DNA from: Rhodamnia argentea
Taxonomy: Eukaryota; Streptophyta; Magnoliopsida; Myrtales; Myrtaceae
Length of the DNA stretch: 64,000 bases
Reading direction: 5' to 3'
Assembly: GCF_020921035.1 (NCBI RefSeq)
Contig: NC_063160.1
Location: forward strand, 14,783,095-14,847,094
Below the pieces are notes generated by a model, which had not been told where the DNA came from, did no database searches, and was given only the letters and a program-made list of their open reading frames with translations. A program made the translations under genes and the position numbers. Below, one piece after another: positions 23,852 through 34,506 of this stretch. How positions within the stretch are numbered: position 1 is the first letter of the stretch; each line of letters starts with the position of its first letter.

Positions 23852-25884
23852 AAAATGCATCAATTGTAAAGGTCAAAAAAAAAAAAAAAAAAAGGAACGA
23901 AGGTTAAGAATGCCGCACGTACACCTTTTTTTTTTTTTCCAAAAAAATTATTCTTCATTTGTAGAATATATTCTTAAATTTTAACGGAAAAGTAATGGGT
24001 AAAAACCCACTTATCGATTGTGCTTAATCCCAAACAAACATGTCCTTTCTGACCAACTAATCAATCATGGAACACTTAGGACAATCATTCTGTTCCAAAA
24101 AGGTGATTCTGATTAAAATAAATTTTTTCGATTCTATTCATTGGATGAGTTTTAGAGAATGAGAACGAGTTTGATAACTATTCAAAATTTTTGTTTCTGA
24201 AATAGAAACGAGTTTGATAACTACATAAAATTTCTGTTCACAGAAATAATTGATCTTTCCAATTTTTGTCATTTAAGTCAAATAATTACTTAATTATTTT
24301 GTGAAATTTCATCATACATTTCGAATTAATCGAAGATTAATTCATATTGATTCTATTGTATAACATATTGCATATTGAAATGTAAAAATAAATATCAAGA
24401 ATCATCAAGAGTCATTTTCATCATTTATTGTGGTATTTCATTGAACTCTTTTGAGCAAGCGGACAACCGACAGAAGTGACACATTCATTTCTATAAGAAA
24501 AATGCACTTCATTGCCCTGCATTGTGTGCGTTTTTTATTCTAGGAAATCAAATCTCAGTCTTAATTCATCAAAAACTTAAGAACGAGATCTTGCTAAGTG
24601 TTCACGATGATTATTTTTGTCCTTATCTAAAAAATTTTAAAACTAGACTAAGCCTAAAGTACATGAACCTAGGCAAATTACAACCAATGAAATCAAGTGT
24701 GCAATCAAGGAATCATAGAATTGATAAATCACATCATAAAATCCTAATGAAGCCCTAAGGGTTTAGAGAAATGTAATTCGAGTTTAATTGCAAAGGTGTT
24801 TATGATTTTTCTAAAAAAAAGAACAAAATCTATGCAATATAGGAAATCTAGGCCCAAATTTTTTAAAATGAGGTTAAACTAGCATAATCTAAGTTTTTTC
24901 TATTTTTAGGGATTTTTTGAAAATTTTCTAGAATTTTTTCAAATTTTTTAGAATTTTAGAATTTTTTATTTTTTATGTAAGATTTTATTATCATATAGTT
25001 TTTCTTTGAAAATGAGACCTCGTTCTATTTTAGGTCAAGGAAAAATTGAGAGAAATGAAAAGAAAAAGTGAGAGATGTGAGACTTTATTCTGTTTGGTGA
25101 TACTCAAAAGTGATTTTTTTTCCGGAATCAACTTTTTTTTTTGTTCTTGTTTTTGCTCCAAAACTGTTTTCGAGAACAAAATCGGAATCATTTACGCTAC
25201 GAAATATGATTCTCATCTTTTTTTATTCTGGAAAACAGAATTAGAGAACCATAATGGTTACTATGGAGGCCCTTATTGTTGATGCCTTGTTATATTAGAT
25301 CATTGGACTTGATGGCCTAGGGAGAGTCCTTGAATCAAATTTAATTCACCCAAGATATATTGCGCAACAAAAAGCTTATTTAATATTATATATACAAATT
25401 TTTCTCTTTCATATCGTATATTACACTACGTATGAAATCTCTAGTCTCAAGTTTGTTGAGGAGTGATTCATATTTTCCATTGACATGAAGGTTAAGGGGT
25501 CACCCCGGTTGGTTATAGGGGTAGCGTTTTCAGAAAGCTTGGACACTTTTATAATTTAAACCCGTATTTTATTAGTAATTTGAGTTGGGTCCATAAATAG
25601 CTATTATTGAATATAATCTCTCTCTTATAATTGAGAGTTGTGATTGAGAATGTTAATTATAGTAAAATGAACTTTTGAATGTAGTCTTAATTTAAGGACA
25701 TTATGTCTCGATTTTCTCGTTATCGTCTTTGGAAGAAGACAGAATATGAAAAGCAGCGGTGCATCTATGTGCATCATCTATTAAGTATCCAAGTATCAAT
25801 GAAGAAGACAAAGAATAGAAAGGAAGCAGTGTATTTATCATCAACATAGATAATTTGACAACCCAGAAATGGCCACCATTGAAA
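23852..25884. other. AT-rich intergenic repeat DNA
   Basis: No supported gene. The stretch has long A and T runs, and sequence around 24100-24260 that is loosely mirrored, inverted, around 25130-25260 (GATTCTGATT...AGAATGAGAACGAG). This suggests a decayed TIR element. The 3' end of the iron-transporter homolog is likely to begin in the last 200 bp. Confidence 0.35.
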
Positions 25885-26763
25885 CTACTTAGCATCATCG
25901 TCTCCGTCGAAAGGCTTGAGCAACCCGTAAGTAACTCCCATGGCAATCCACCCACCCACTAAAATCCTCACCGCGGAGACTTTCACTGGCGAGCCACCGA
26001 GATGAGCTCCGATGCCTCCGAACAGAGCAAGAGCTATGGATGCAACCGCCGCGACAATCGCGACTCTGAGCGTTTGTTGAGCGACAAAGATGGCCGGCAA
26101 CAGAGGAAACAACGACCCGCAAAGGAAAGCCAAGGCAGACGCAGCCGCGGCTTTGTAAGGGTTGGGTAAAGCTTCTTCTCCGTCGATTGCTTCCTGCTTT
26201 GCTTTCGCAGCGTTTTCGGCAAGCACCTTAAGCGCAGGCGAGGTGGGCGAGAATAGCGTGATCGACTGAGGCTCCACCACCATCACCGGGGACCCCTTTT
26301 CCGGTATTTCGCATATCAACATCCTCCGGCATGGAGTGCTTCTGGATGGGGTCCGTCCAGTGGGCTCAGCCGAGCCGGTCTCGTCGTGCTTAGTAGCAGT
26401 GACGGTGATCTTGATCTCTTCTGGCTTTTCCGTCTCTGTCACGGAGTCGCGCTTCTTGAGGTTCACCTGCTCGATATCCCTCTGCGTCGAGACCGAGACA
26501 AACTCGCCAACCGCCATGCTGAAAGCGCCCGCGAGAGCCCCCGCAATGCCCGAGAGAACCATGGACCGACGATCATCCTTCGCAGCGCCGACCCCGAGCA
26601 TCAACGACGTCGTCGAGAGCAGCCCATCAATAGCCCCAAGAACGGCGGCTCGGAGCCACTGAGCTCGCCGAAACAGTTCAGTCCTCCGCGCTTGGGTCTC
26701 AGCCTTCCCCTCCGCTACCGTCGGAAGCTTGCTCTGCCCGCCAGGCGTCTGCGACAGGTCCAT
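25885..26763 (-). CDS. Vacuolar iron transporter homolog (VIT/CCC1 family, nodulin-21-like)
   Basis: Single exon of 292 residues. The family's two conserved halves are present: an N-terminal block at 33-100 (RAQWLRAAVLGAIDGLLSTT, SMAVGEFVSVSTQRDIE) and a C-terminal block at 199-285 (LPNPYKAAAASALAF, FGGIGAHLGGSPV, RILVGGWIAMGVTYGL). Together they give about five membrane helices. VTL proteins move ferrous iron, or are thought to, across the vacuolar membrane. The frame stays open further upstream, but the added residues are not family-like, so the start MDLSQTPGG at 26763 was chosen. Two odd points: the linker (101-198) is much longer than the short loop usual in VTLs, and the customary GANDG motif reads GAIDG. 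GC content is well above the flanks. Confidence 0.88.
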   Translation of the reverse strand: MDLSQTPGGQSKLPTVAEGKAETQARRTELFRRAQWLRAAVLGAIDGLLSTTSLMLGVGAAKDDRRSMVLSGIAGALAGAFSMAVGEFVSVSTQRDIEQVNLKKRDSVTETEKPEEIKITVTATKHDETGSAEPTGRTPSRSTPCRRMLICEIPEKGSPVMVVEPQSITLFSPTSPALKVLAENAAKAKQEAIDGEEALPNPYKAAAASALAFLCGSLFPLLPAIFVAQQTLRVAIVAAVASIALALFGGIGAHLGGSPVKVSAVRILVGGWIAMGVTYGLLKPFDGDDDAK

Positions 26764-27284
26764 GAGAAGCAACTTCGGAGCACGATGGCGAAGTGTCTTT
26801 TTGAGTGGAGGAGGGAGAGTGTGGCCTGATTCTGGAATCCACACGCCGAGCGCGTGGTGGGCATATAAAGAAGACAACGTGGGTTTGAGAAGATGAAAGA
26901 GACACACAAGCTCTGCTTAGGTGGTGACGGCTTGGCGTGAAAGCGGACAAAAAAGCAGAATCGTGAACGTTGAGCTCTAAGCGAAAATAAAACCAGAAAA
27001 CTCACGTTTCGTGTCCGAGAGCATAATATGCCGAAACCTGGGACGGCCTACCTGACATTTTCTCATCAGTAACGAGGTAAGAAGTGACCATATTCTTTTG
27101 CTAAAGTCCAGAAACGGTGTAAACCACACAAGGCATTCCTGTTTTCAGTTAGGCATTGCTGAATAATCATAGACAGAACATAGCAATGCTGCAATGGTAG
27201 TAATAATAGTTATAGTGATGATGTGAAGCATACGAGTACGTTTGTGAAAAATATTCCCCCTTTCACCCGTGTTTTGAAAATCAT
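26764..27284 (-). promoter_or_regulatory. Upstream region of the iron-transporter homolog
   Basis: On the minus strand a weak TATA-like TTTATATG lies about 100 bp before the start codon (around 26859-26866). No other control element is clear, and no other gene lies in the stretch. Confidence 0.3.
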
Positions 27285-27900
27285 CTCGCGAAAAAGTCAT
27301 AATCCTAATGCAATTGTGTCAATTCGATCTTAAATTTTTTTGTGTTTTCAATACAGTTCTAAACCTTTTGCGTTTGTGTCAATTCCGTTTATATGGCCAA
27401 TTTTAGCTAGAAATCATTGACGTGGACGTCAATCATTCTACATGCAAGGCCGATGCTGACTTGGAATCATTTTAATGGTGTTTTGATTTTTTAAATATTT
27501 TTTTTTATCTTTTTTTTTTGTGCATTTTCTCTTCTTCTTCTTTTCCCTGTAATTAGGGTCGGCCCAAAAGCAAACGCCCTTGCCAAATCAGGCCAAGCAA
27601 GGGCACCGCGGCCCTCGTCGATCCTAAGATAAGGGGAAAAATAAAGTAAAGAAAAGAATATAAAAAGGAAAAAATTACAAGAAAATTTAAAATATTATCA
27701 AAATTTATCCATGTCAGTATCGATTGTGTCACTTAGGATATCTAATAACCACAACAACGTCTTTTGATTTTAGCCAAAACGACTTAGTTGGCAAAATGTG
27801 AAAATATTTAGGAAAAATTAGTGAAAAAAATAGGGTCTATGACTGAATTGACACAATTTAAATTGGTTAAAGAGTTTTTTGGTAATTTTTACAAGGAGTA
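27285..27900. repeat. Dispersed inverted-end repeat, copy 3
   Basis: The left end AAAAAGTCATAATCCTAATG plus CAATTGTGTCAATTCGATC is mirrored by the right end (ATGACTGAATTGACACAATT, then TTTTTTGGTAATTTTT). The middle has GTGGACGTCAATCATTCTAC and a GC-rich core with GGGTCGGCCC and CAAGGGCACCGCGGCCC. Confidence 0.65.
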
Positions 27901-28694
27901 CAAGAGTTGAAATTGGGAAATTAATATATCATAATTGGACTATAACTCATTGGGTGAAGCTATTGAGTTGATGCGTATTTCATTGGGTACATTAGAGGGC
28001 TCGGATCAAGCTCCATCTTGATGATCTTCTCAGGTAAATGTATTAGATTTCAGCTACGCGCTTCCCCAACAATAATTTGATGCAAGCATATGAGAAGGAT
28101 TGATACAGTGGCAGACACGAAATTTCGAATTTTACGCGTTCTTTACATACATGTGATCTCCCTTCATCTATAAATGTAACATTTTGTGTTGAACATCCCC
28201 TCTTGTCATTCCTAATCCGATTTTTATAGGTATCAAAGCATCTCGCATTACTTATTTACGATTTTATATGATTTTGTTTATAGACATGTGGTGTTTCCGG
28301 CGATCTTACTTTTTCTCTGTTCTTCTTTTTTCCCCCCTTGATTTGGTTGAAAGTTCTATTGATCTCTCCCAATGTTTTGCAGCATGTTTCCTAGCATGAA
28401 GCACAGAGGAACAGCATCCCTAAAACCTGTTCGACAATTTTTGGCATTGGATGCAACGGTTAGATCAAATACCTAAGAACCTACGACGTCTCACTAGACA
28501 AATCGAATTCTTATATCCTTGTCTCGGTGTCTCTATACGGTGAGAACGAATGTGACATATCTAAACATGTATATATTTTTTTGTTTTGCTAAAAGATAGA
28601 TCTAAACGTATACCATCATGAGTTTATTACCCTGCGGATTTACTTGTGAAAAACTTAAATATTAGACTACGACCTATGAACTAATAAGGATATT

Positions 28695-29390
28695 TTGAAT
28701 GGAAAATTTAGCAAAAAACACATAAAGTCCAAACAGTATTGAAGAAGCACATAAAGTCAATATTTTAATTTAGTTCTAAATCTTTTGACAAGTTGCCAAA
28801 AAAGCTTTTTGGTCAATTTCAGCTGAAATTATTGACATAGACAACGGCAATCAAATGTGGCACAGCAACATTGACATGGAAGATTTTCTCCATTTCCTTT
28901 TTCCTTTTTTTTTTTATTTTCTTCCGCCGATCATTGAGGTCTCAATGATGGCCAGTGTCCGTCGACCATAAGTGATGGTTGCAGAGGGGGTGGCGAGGGT
29001 GACCCTTGCTTATGGCCAATTGCCAACCATTGCCGAGGGCCTACGACCAGCAAAAGGAACTAGGAAAAAAAAAGGGCAAAAAGAAGAAGAAAAGAAAAGA
29101 AAATTACAAAATTACAAAAATTGTTCACATCTTAGTCATCCCACGTAAAAAGAATGGTTAAACTTGACTTCCACGTCAGTTATTTCCAGCCAAAATTAGT
29201 TGAAAGAATTACATTAGCAATCGTCAAAAGGTTTATAACTGAATTGGTCAATTACTTCTTGTTGGTGAGGGACGGAGGAGGCTAGGTTAGCTGAAAGATG
29301 ATTGTCGGTTCACACAAGATATGGACCAAATTGTTTAGGACAAAATTGACATATATGCAATAGGTTTTTGCCTTTTTTGGTAATTATCTC
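28695..29390. repeat. Dispersed inverted-end repeat, copy 4
   Basis: Same plan as the other copies. The left end has CACATAAAGTC and TTTAGTTCTAAATCTTTTG. The GC-rich core is at 28925-29055. The right end has ACTGAATTGGTCAATTA and, after a break, GCAATAGGTTTTTGCC and TTTTTTGGTAATT. Confidence 0.55.
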
Positions 29391-29699
29391 TATTTTTTAT
29401 TTACTAATTTATTTTTCCAGCACGTGTAATTTTGTAATGAGACTTGACGTAAGCTTCAGATTAGTTTTTAAATCCCATCCTTCTTACAGTTCGACTCAAA
29501 GTTTTAAAGACGAAGACGTAATCACGGTCTTTGTTTTGTGGGCCGTGAAATTCTGTGTACATGTTTCGACCAAAAATACAAAAGTTTTGTATATATGAAG
29601 GATATTTTGGACCTAAACAAGTCCTAAAATTACTTTGTATGTACTTTTTGGGACGTAAAATTCGAGGGTATTCTCTTGAATATTTTTTTATATTTTTTC

Positions 29700-30050
29700 T
29701 TTTATTTTTTTGGATGAAGGCCGACAAGGGCATCAAGCGGCTACGCCATCGCAGGCCACTAGATGAGGGCGTACAAGGCCCTTGCCGACGCTCGGTAAAA
29801 AGAAAATAAAAAGAAACCCAAAAAATTATATAAAATTTAAAAAATCACTAAAACATTATTGAAAAATGTCCACATCAACATCAATAATGTCACGTAAGAT
29901 GGCCGAAATTCACAGGTTCTGACAAAAATTGATTTGATGGGATCAATTGACAAAACATGAAAATGTTTAGGACTGAATTGACACTATTAAAAAGGTTTAA
30001 ATTAAATTGGTACAAATGTAATAGGTTTAAGACTTTTTTAGTTGTCATGC
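29700..30050. repeat. Dispersed inverted-end repeat, copy 5 (left end missing)
   Basis: The GC-rich core (AAGGCCGACAAGGGCATC, then CAAGGCCCTTGCCGACGC) and the right end (TTTAGGACTGAATTGACAC, TACAAATGTAATAGGTTTAAGACT) are present. The matching left end is not clear, so the copy seems truncated. Confidence 0.5.
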
Positions 30051-30289
30051 CCATCTTTAAAGTGAAAAGGTTGGTGAGGAGCTGGCGTGTCGTGTCCAAT
30101 CTCTATATTCCTCTATTTTTTGGTCCATCTACATTTCTCTATTAGCTCTGCATCACTAAAACAAATTTTAGCCAGCATCAATTTGGGCAGAACCCCCGAT
30201 GTGTTTGCTACAACATAGCATTGAATTTTTTCATAACTTGAAATAGGGCCAACAACTAAGCCGGCGGGCCTACTATAAAATTATCCAGA

Positions 30290-30630
30290 ACCAAATTGTT
30301 CCTAATCACACAACCTTGCAGGCCGTAATATGTACGATTAGTACCCAGCCATAATCTACGTTTTTTGTAAGTAGTAAACCAGTTACAATAAATATCATAT
30401 GATAAGAACACCCTAATCGTCTATGGTCACATGCACGACGGTTTTTTCATTATCTATGCTCTCCTTAGCAACGTTTGTCACACTGCTTGTGGCATCTTGC
30501 CTATACCTTTAATGACAATCTTTCCTCATGTGCCCCTTCTTGTGTTATTCAAAGCACTAGACACGATCTTTAGACTTCTTACAACACTGCTTTGACCTTC
30601 CTTTACCTCTGTTGTTAAACCACCCCCCCC
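30290..30630 (-). pseudogene. Relic of a Ty1/copia gag-protease region
   Basis: On the minus strand, 30556-30514 reads C-F-E-stop-HKKGHMRKDC. It fits a CX2CX4HX4C gag zinc knuckle in which the second cysteine has become a stop. A basic K/S/R stretch precedes it, as in copia gag. Downstream, a frame around 30400-30300 reads NWFTTYKK, like the start of a copia protease region. Several stops and frameshifts are visible, so it is dead. Confidence 0.5.
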
Positions 30631-30639
30631 CAAAAAAAA

Positions 30640-33600
30640 TGTTCATTTCTACCGCAAATCACTAGTCCCTAGGTTACATCACAAGTGACTGTAATTTCGC
30701 AGCTTACTCTATCATTCCTTAGAGAACGAGGCGGATTTTATCTCTTTTCAAAGTAATTGTAGTACACCCCATCCTGCTATCTGGTCATCGGCCATCATCA
30801 TGGCTTTTCAAAAATAGGAAATGATTTTCCCCACTATTGAAGGTGTTTTTCCATCGGTGGAAGTTTCCTTAACTAGTTTTTTTTTTCCTGTGAACCAAAC
30901 GACAAAAATTTGAAAAGCTTTTTCTTGAAAGTTATTTTCCATGAAACAAACGGAACCTTAATAGATCTTGCAATTCAAATCTAACTTGATAAGAAGAAAA
31001 ACAAGAGAAATCAACAAGAGACAATAAGGAACTTGGTTCAAGTGTGGGTACCTACTTCACAGGGAGAGACAATTGCAAAGATTCCACTATCGATCATGGA
31101 GTTACCAAATTACCATCACTCAAGTTTGTCCCCAAAAAAAAAAAAAGTTCGTCCCAAGCCCCAAGATTCCACCAAAAATTCTCAATTGCAACTCACTATC
31201 CCTCACAATATTCAAATTCACTAAGAGAACCTACACACTCAATGAAAGTTCTATGACGTAACATACGAACAAAATGGTATAAGAACACTAGAAGTGTCAA
31301 AAGTTTCGCACGACGTTCACTTTAGTGTTAAAAGTTTTTGTCAGCTCATTAAATATCAAATTAGAGAAAAAACGATCACTTAAGTGCCGCACATATTAGA
31401 CAACGAATCCAAGCATCTCTTCGGAGGTCAACTAGGTTGAAGTCAAACATTTGTTCTAGCCGAATCAAATGACTCAAGCCAAAATTCTGCTTTCTTTTCC
31501 TTTAATTCCGAGATTGTCCTCATGACACAAGTCGGGTCGGATTTGGCAACCAGGAGTTCAAGCACGTGACATGATTTAATACATCTTCATTGTTATTCTC
31601 GCATAAAAGGCCAAACAAGCTGCAGATACTGAAAACCAAGACAAGATTTTTGTATATGTACAGATCAGAGTTAGTTTGTCGATGCCCCCAACTCATGAAC
31701 TAATGTTAATGGTCCTTATCATTCTGTGTCAATTCTGGATCCTGGATGAGCACAAACCAATGAAGACAAGAAAGATAATGTTTTTTAACAACGTTTTCTT
31801 TAGAAATGTCCCTCCTCGAGGCCAACTTACTCGGGATTTCGCGATAGGTTCTAGATTCCAACGTGGATACTGAAAGTTTGTGTGGATCTGTGGAACTGAA
31901 TCAAAGGTTGTTGACGTGCAAGCTCTGGTGGAGAAACGAAAAGGACCGCTTACCTCTCACTAGAAGAAGCAACTCCTTCAGAGCAATAAAAATCTGCAAA
32001 GACTTCGACTTGATCTGGCTTAGGACAACGACTCTCGTATAGTTCACATCAGAAGGTTCCAACAAGGTGTTTCGTGTCGTAGGTATCGAAAAATCTTGTG
32101 CTTGGCCAATGGTCAACTATTGGAATTGTAGAAATCTATAATCCGCGTTTACCTCAGCCCTGACATGGGCATCTTGAATCTTGCTTTGCTCTTCACAAAA
32201 AGGACAATCTTCCATTTGGTGTTAAACAGTTTGTACGTTCTTCTGGTGACTAGCGCTTGTCTGCTCCTCTGTAAACAGGCTCAAGAATTTACTCTGTCAT
32301 TCATTGTTTTCTTGGAATGGTTTTTTTTTTTTTTGGCAAGGATTCTTGGATTGGTTTTTTTTTTTTGGTAAAAAGGATTCTTGGATTGTTTTTCATCTCT
32401 GCAGAATTGGTAAAAATGAGACTAAGCCAGAAAACCCGAGACGCCGTGACAACAAATTTTAAACTGAATCCTCATTTTTTTCCGGCCGAAAAATGTCAGG
32501 AAGTTCCTTCCTTTGGGCCATCATTCTGTACGGATTGGATGGACATTTTGCTAGGTTGATTTGGAGTGGATCTAGCAACGAAGGTTTAGACTCTAAAGGT
32601 TTTGGTCAATTTCTTGATACCAGTTTGAATTCTTTCATTCATTGCTGTTGCAGCTACTCTGCAATATAAGGGAAGCTTCACATACACTCTGAAGTCTGAA
32701 CTATGAAGCTTTGACTTTAACAAAGTCAGACTTGCTCACCGCAGATTTTACTGGTCTAAAATCTTTATCCCCTGAAGCTTTGATGAGGAAATAGCCTATG
32801 CAGTTTCCTCAAGCTTCCCAGTTTAAGTGCATAAACTGACTGATAGTCCTCTAGGAACAACATTTCTGTCTGACTATTAGGTTGATATGCGAGCATCAAT
32901 CTTTTCATTTCATTATTAATGTGATGAAACTGTGTCCAACGGCCAACTTTGGAAAGTCATCAAAAGAAGAGAAGCTTAAAGGTACCATCTTTATAAAGTT
33001 GCTTAACAATAATTGTCTTTATTCGATAATCACAAACACAAAGCAGAACTGATCCGATACCCACAAGGAAAAGCTAACCTTTTCTCGATCCGATCCCGTG
33101 ATCGAAAGAGATCTAATTCTCAGGAGAATGATATCACGACGTTTCTCAAGTGGGAACTCACCAACCCCTATATTAGTTTTTCCGCCTTTTTGTTACTTTA
33201 TAGGGAGGGCACGTTATCTGTAAAGACAGAAGACAGGTGCATGAGCAAGAGCTTGGAGAGAATATTTGTTAACTATGGTTGAACTTCAATACTAAGCAGG
33301 AATCACAGAGTAACCAGGCTGGCAGCTTTCTTTAGTGTGGATAACAATTTGTGTCTTTATCAAGCCACATCATCTTCCACAACAAATCTGTTCGCACCAG
33401 CAGAACTTGTCATACTAAACGCTACTTGTGCGGGATTAACTCCGAACCTCGAGCGAATCGATGAACTACGGATTGTCTGAACCGATTGTCTCCGATAAAA
33501 TCTGGTCTTTTCTCTTCTTTATGTCAAAATAACGAAGTTCGAAAGAACCCCTTAACATGATGGCCGCACAAAGATGGTTCCGCACGACTGGCAAATTAAA

Positions 33601-33728
33601 TAATGTCCTGGATGGTTACGCGAGCTTAAAAATGGTAATCGTCGATATAGTTGCCAAAGAATGCCCCATGTGCCCAGCGAATCGATCGGCTGTTTGACCT
33701 GCGAAGCCATTTGACCTTGTTCACGTCA
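30640..33728. other. Intergenic region without a recognisable gene
   Basis: The region has AT-rich sequence, two T-runs in a short near-repeat (32317-32395, GATTCTTGGATTG twice) and fragments resembling the inner ends of MITEs (30810-30960). Several frames of 60-90 codons occur, but none carries a known domain or gene-like structure. Confidence 0.35.
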
Positions 33729-33857
33729 ATGGCTGAAGCAAAGGATTTCACAGTTTCTTCTGAGAAGAGCTCAAACAAGGGAAACGGTCCCAACGGCCAG
33801 GATCACACGGGACTCGGTCCAGATCAAAACCATATGTCATTCTTAGATTATGCCTGA
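33729..33857 (+). CDS. Small ORF of 42 residues, unknown
   Basis: From the ATG at 33729 the frame encodes a hydrophilic peptide rich in Gly, Asn, Ser and Asp (MAEAKDFTVSSEKSSNKG... ending MSFLDYA). The frame continues open upstream from 33651. There is no signal peptide or known motif. It could be the last exon of an unrecognised gene or a chance frame. Confidence 0.2.
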   Translation: MAEAKDFTVSSEKSSNKGNGPNGQDHTGLGPDQNHMSFLDYA

Positions 33858-34506
33858 TGATGATGTAATTAGATGGGAAGAGAAGTGCAAAGCACAGGTC
33901 ATCTCGCCCCTCAAATGCATGGAAAGTTAAACGCTTAGAAAAATACAGAATTTTGACTGCTCACGAGGGGCAGATGAGACGGCCTCTCGAGGAGCACGCG
34001 GAAGTTATAATAGAATTATCCTCCTGGACCTCGTCGAGGATGAGAATGACGGAGTCTCCTGTGCCATCTTTCCCTGCAGACAAAATGAGGAAGGATCAGC
34101 TGGTAATTTCAGCTTTTCCTTTTCGTTTCGGGTTTGTGTTTGTCTCGTGCTCGATCGGACGTGACGCGTCTTATAATTTTTGGACAGTTTAATGCGGGCT
34201 GGAGGAGCATAATTTGCGATTTATGTAAAGTTGAATTTGAATTACAGGTCTAAATATTATTGTTTCTAGAGAAAGCAATTTTTTATTTTTTTTTGGGTCC
34301 CTGGCCTTTTAACTCGTGGTGGGATTATTGTTATGGAAAGTTCCAAGCAATGAGCGAGGGAGGGAGGGAGGGAGGGAGGGAGAGTTTTGTGTATTTGTTT
34401 AAAAGAAAACGGGGCCGCCACATAATCCTCCATCTTCATCATCCTCATCTTCTTCTTCTGCAACATCTTCTTCTTCAACCCACCAAACCCCTCAGGCTTC
34501 CGTGAA
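33858..34506 (+). promoter_or_regulatory. Upstream region of the lectin receptor kinase
   Basis: Contains a (GGGA)n run and, closer to the gene, a TTC/TCC-rich leader (about 34430-34480). No clear TATA box. A 79-codon frame (33953-34192) is unrecognised. Confidence 0.35.
34356..34383. repeat. (GGGA)n microsatellite
   Basis: About six tandem GGGA units ahead of the receptor kinase leader. Confidence 0.9.

Noticed and set aside
26764..26907. Upstream extension of the iron-transporter frame to an earlier ATG
   Set aside because: The added 48 residues are not family-like and the internal MDLSQ start gives a normal N-terminus.
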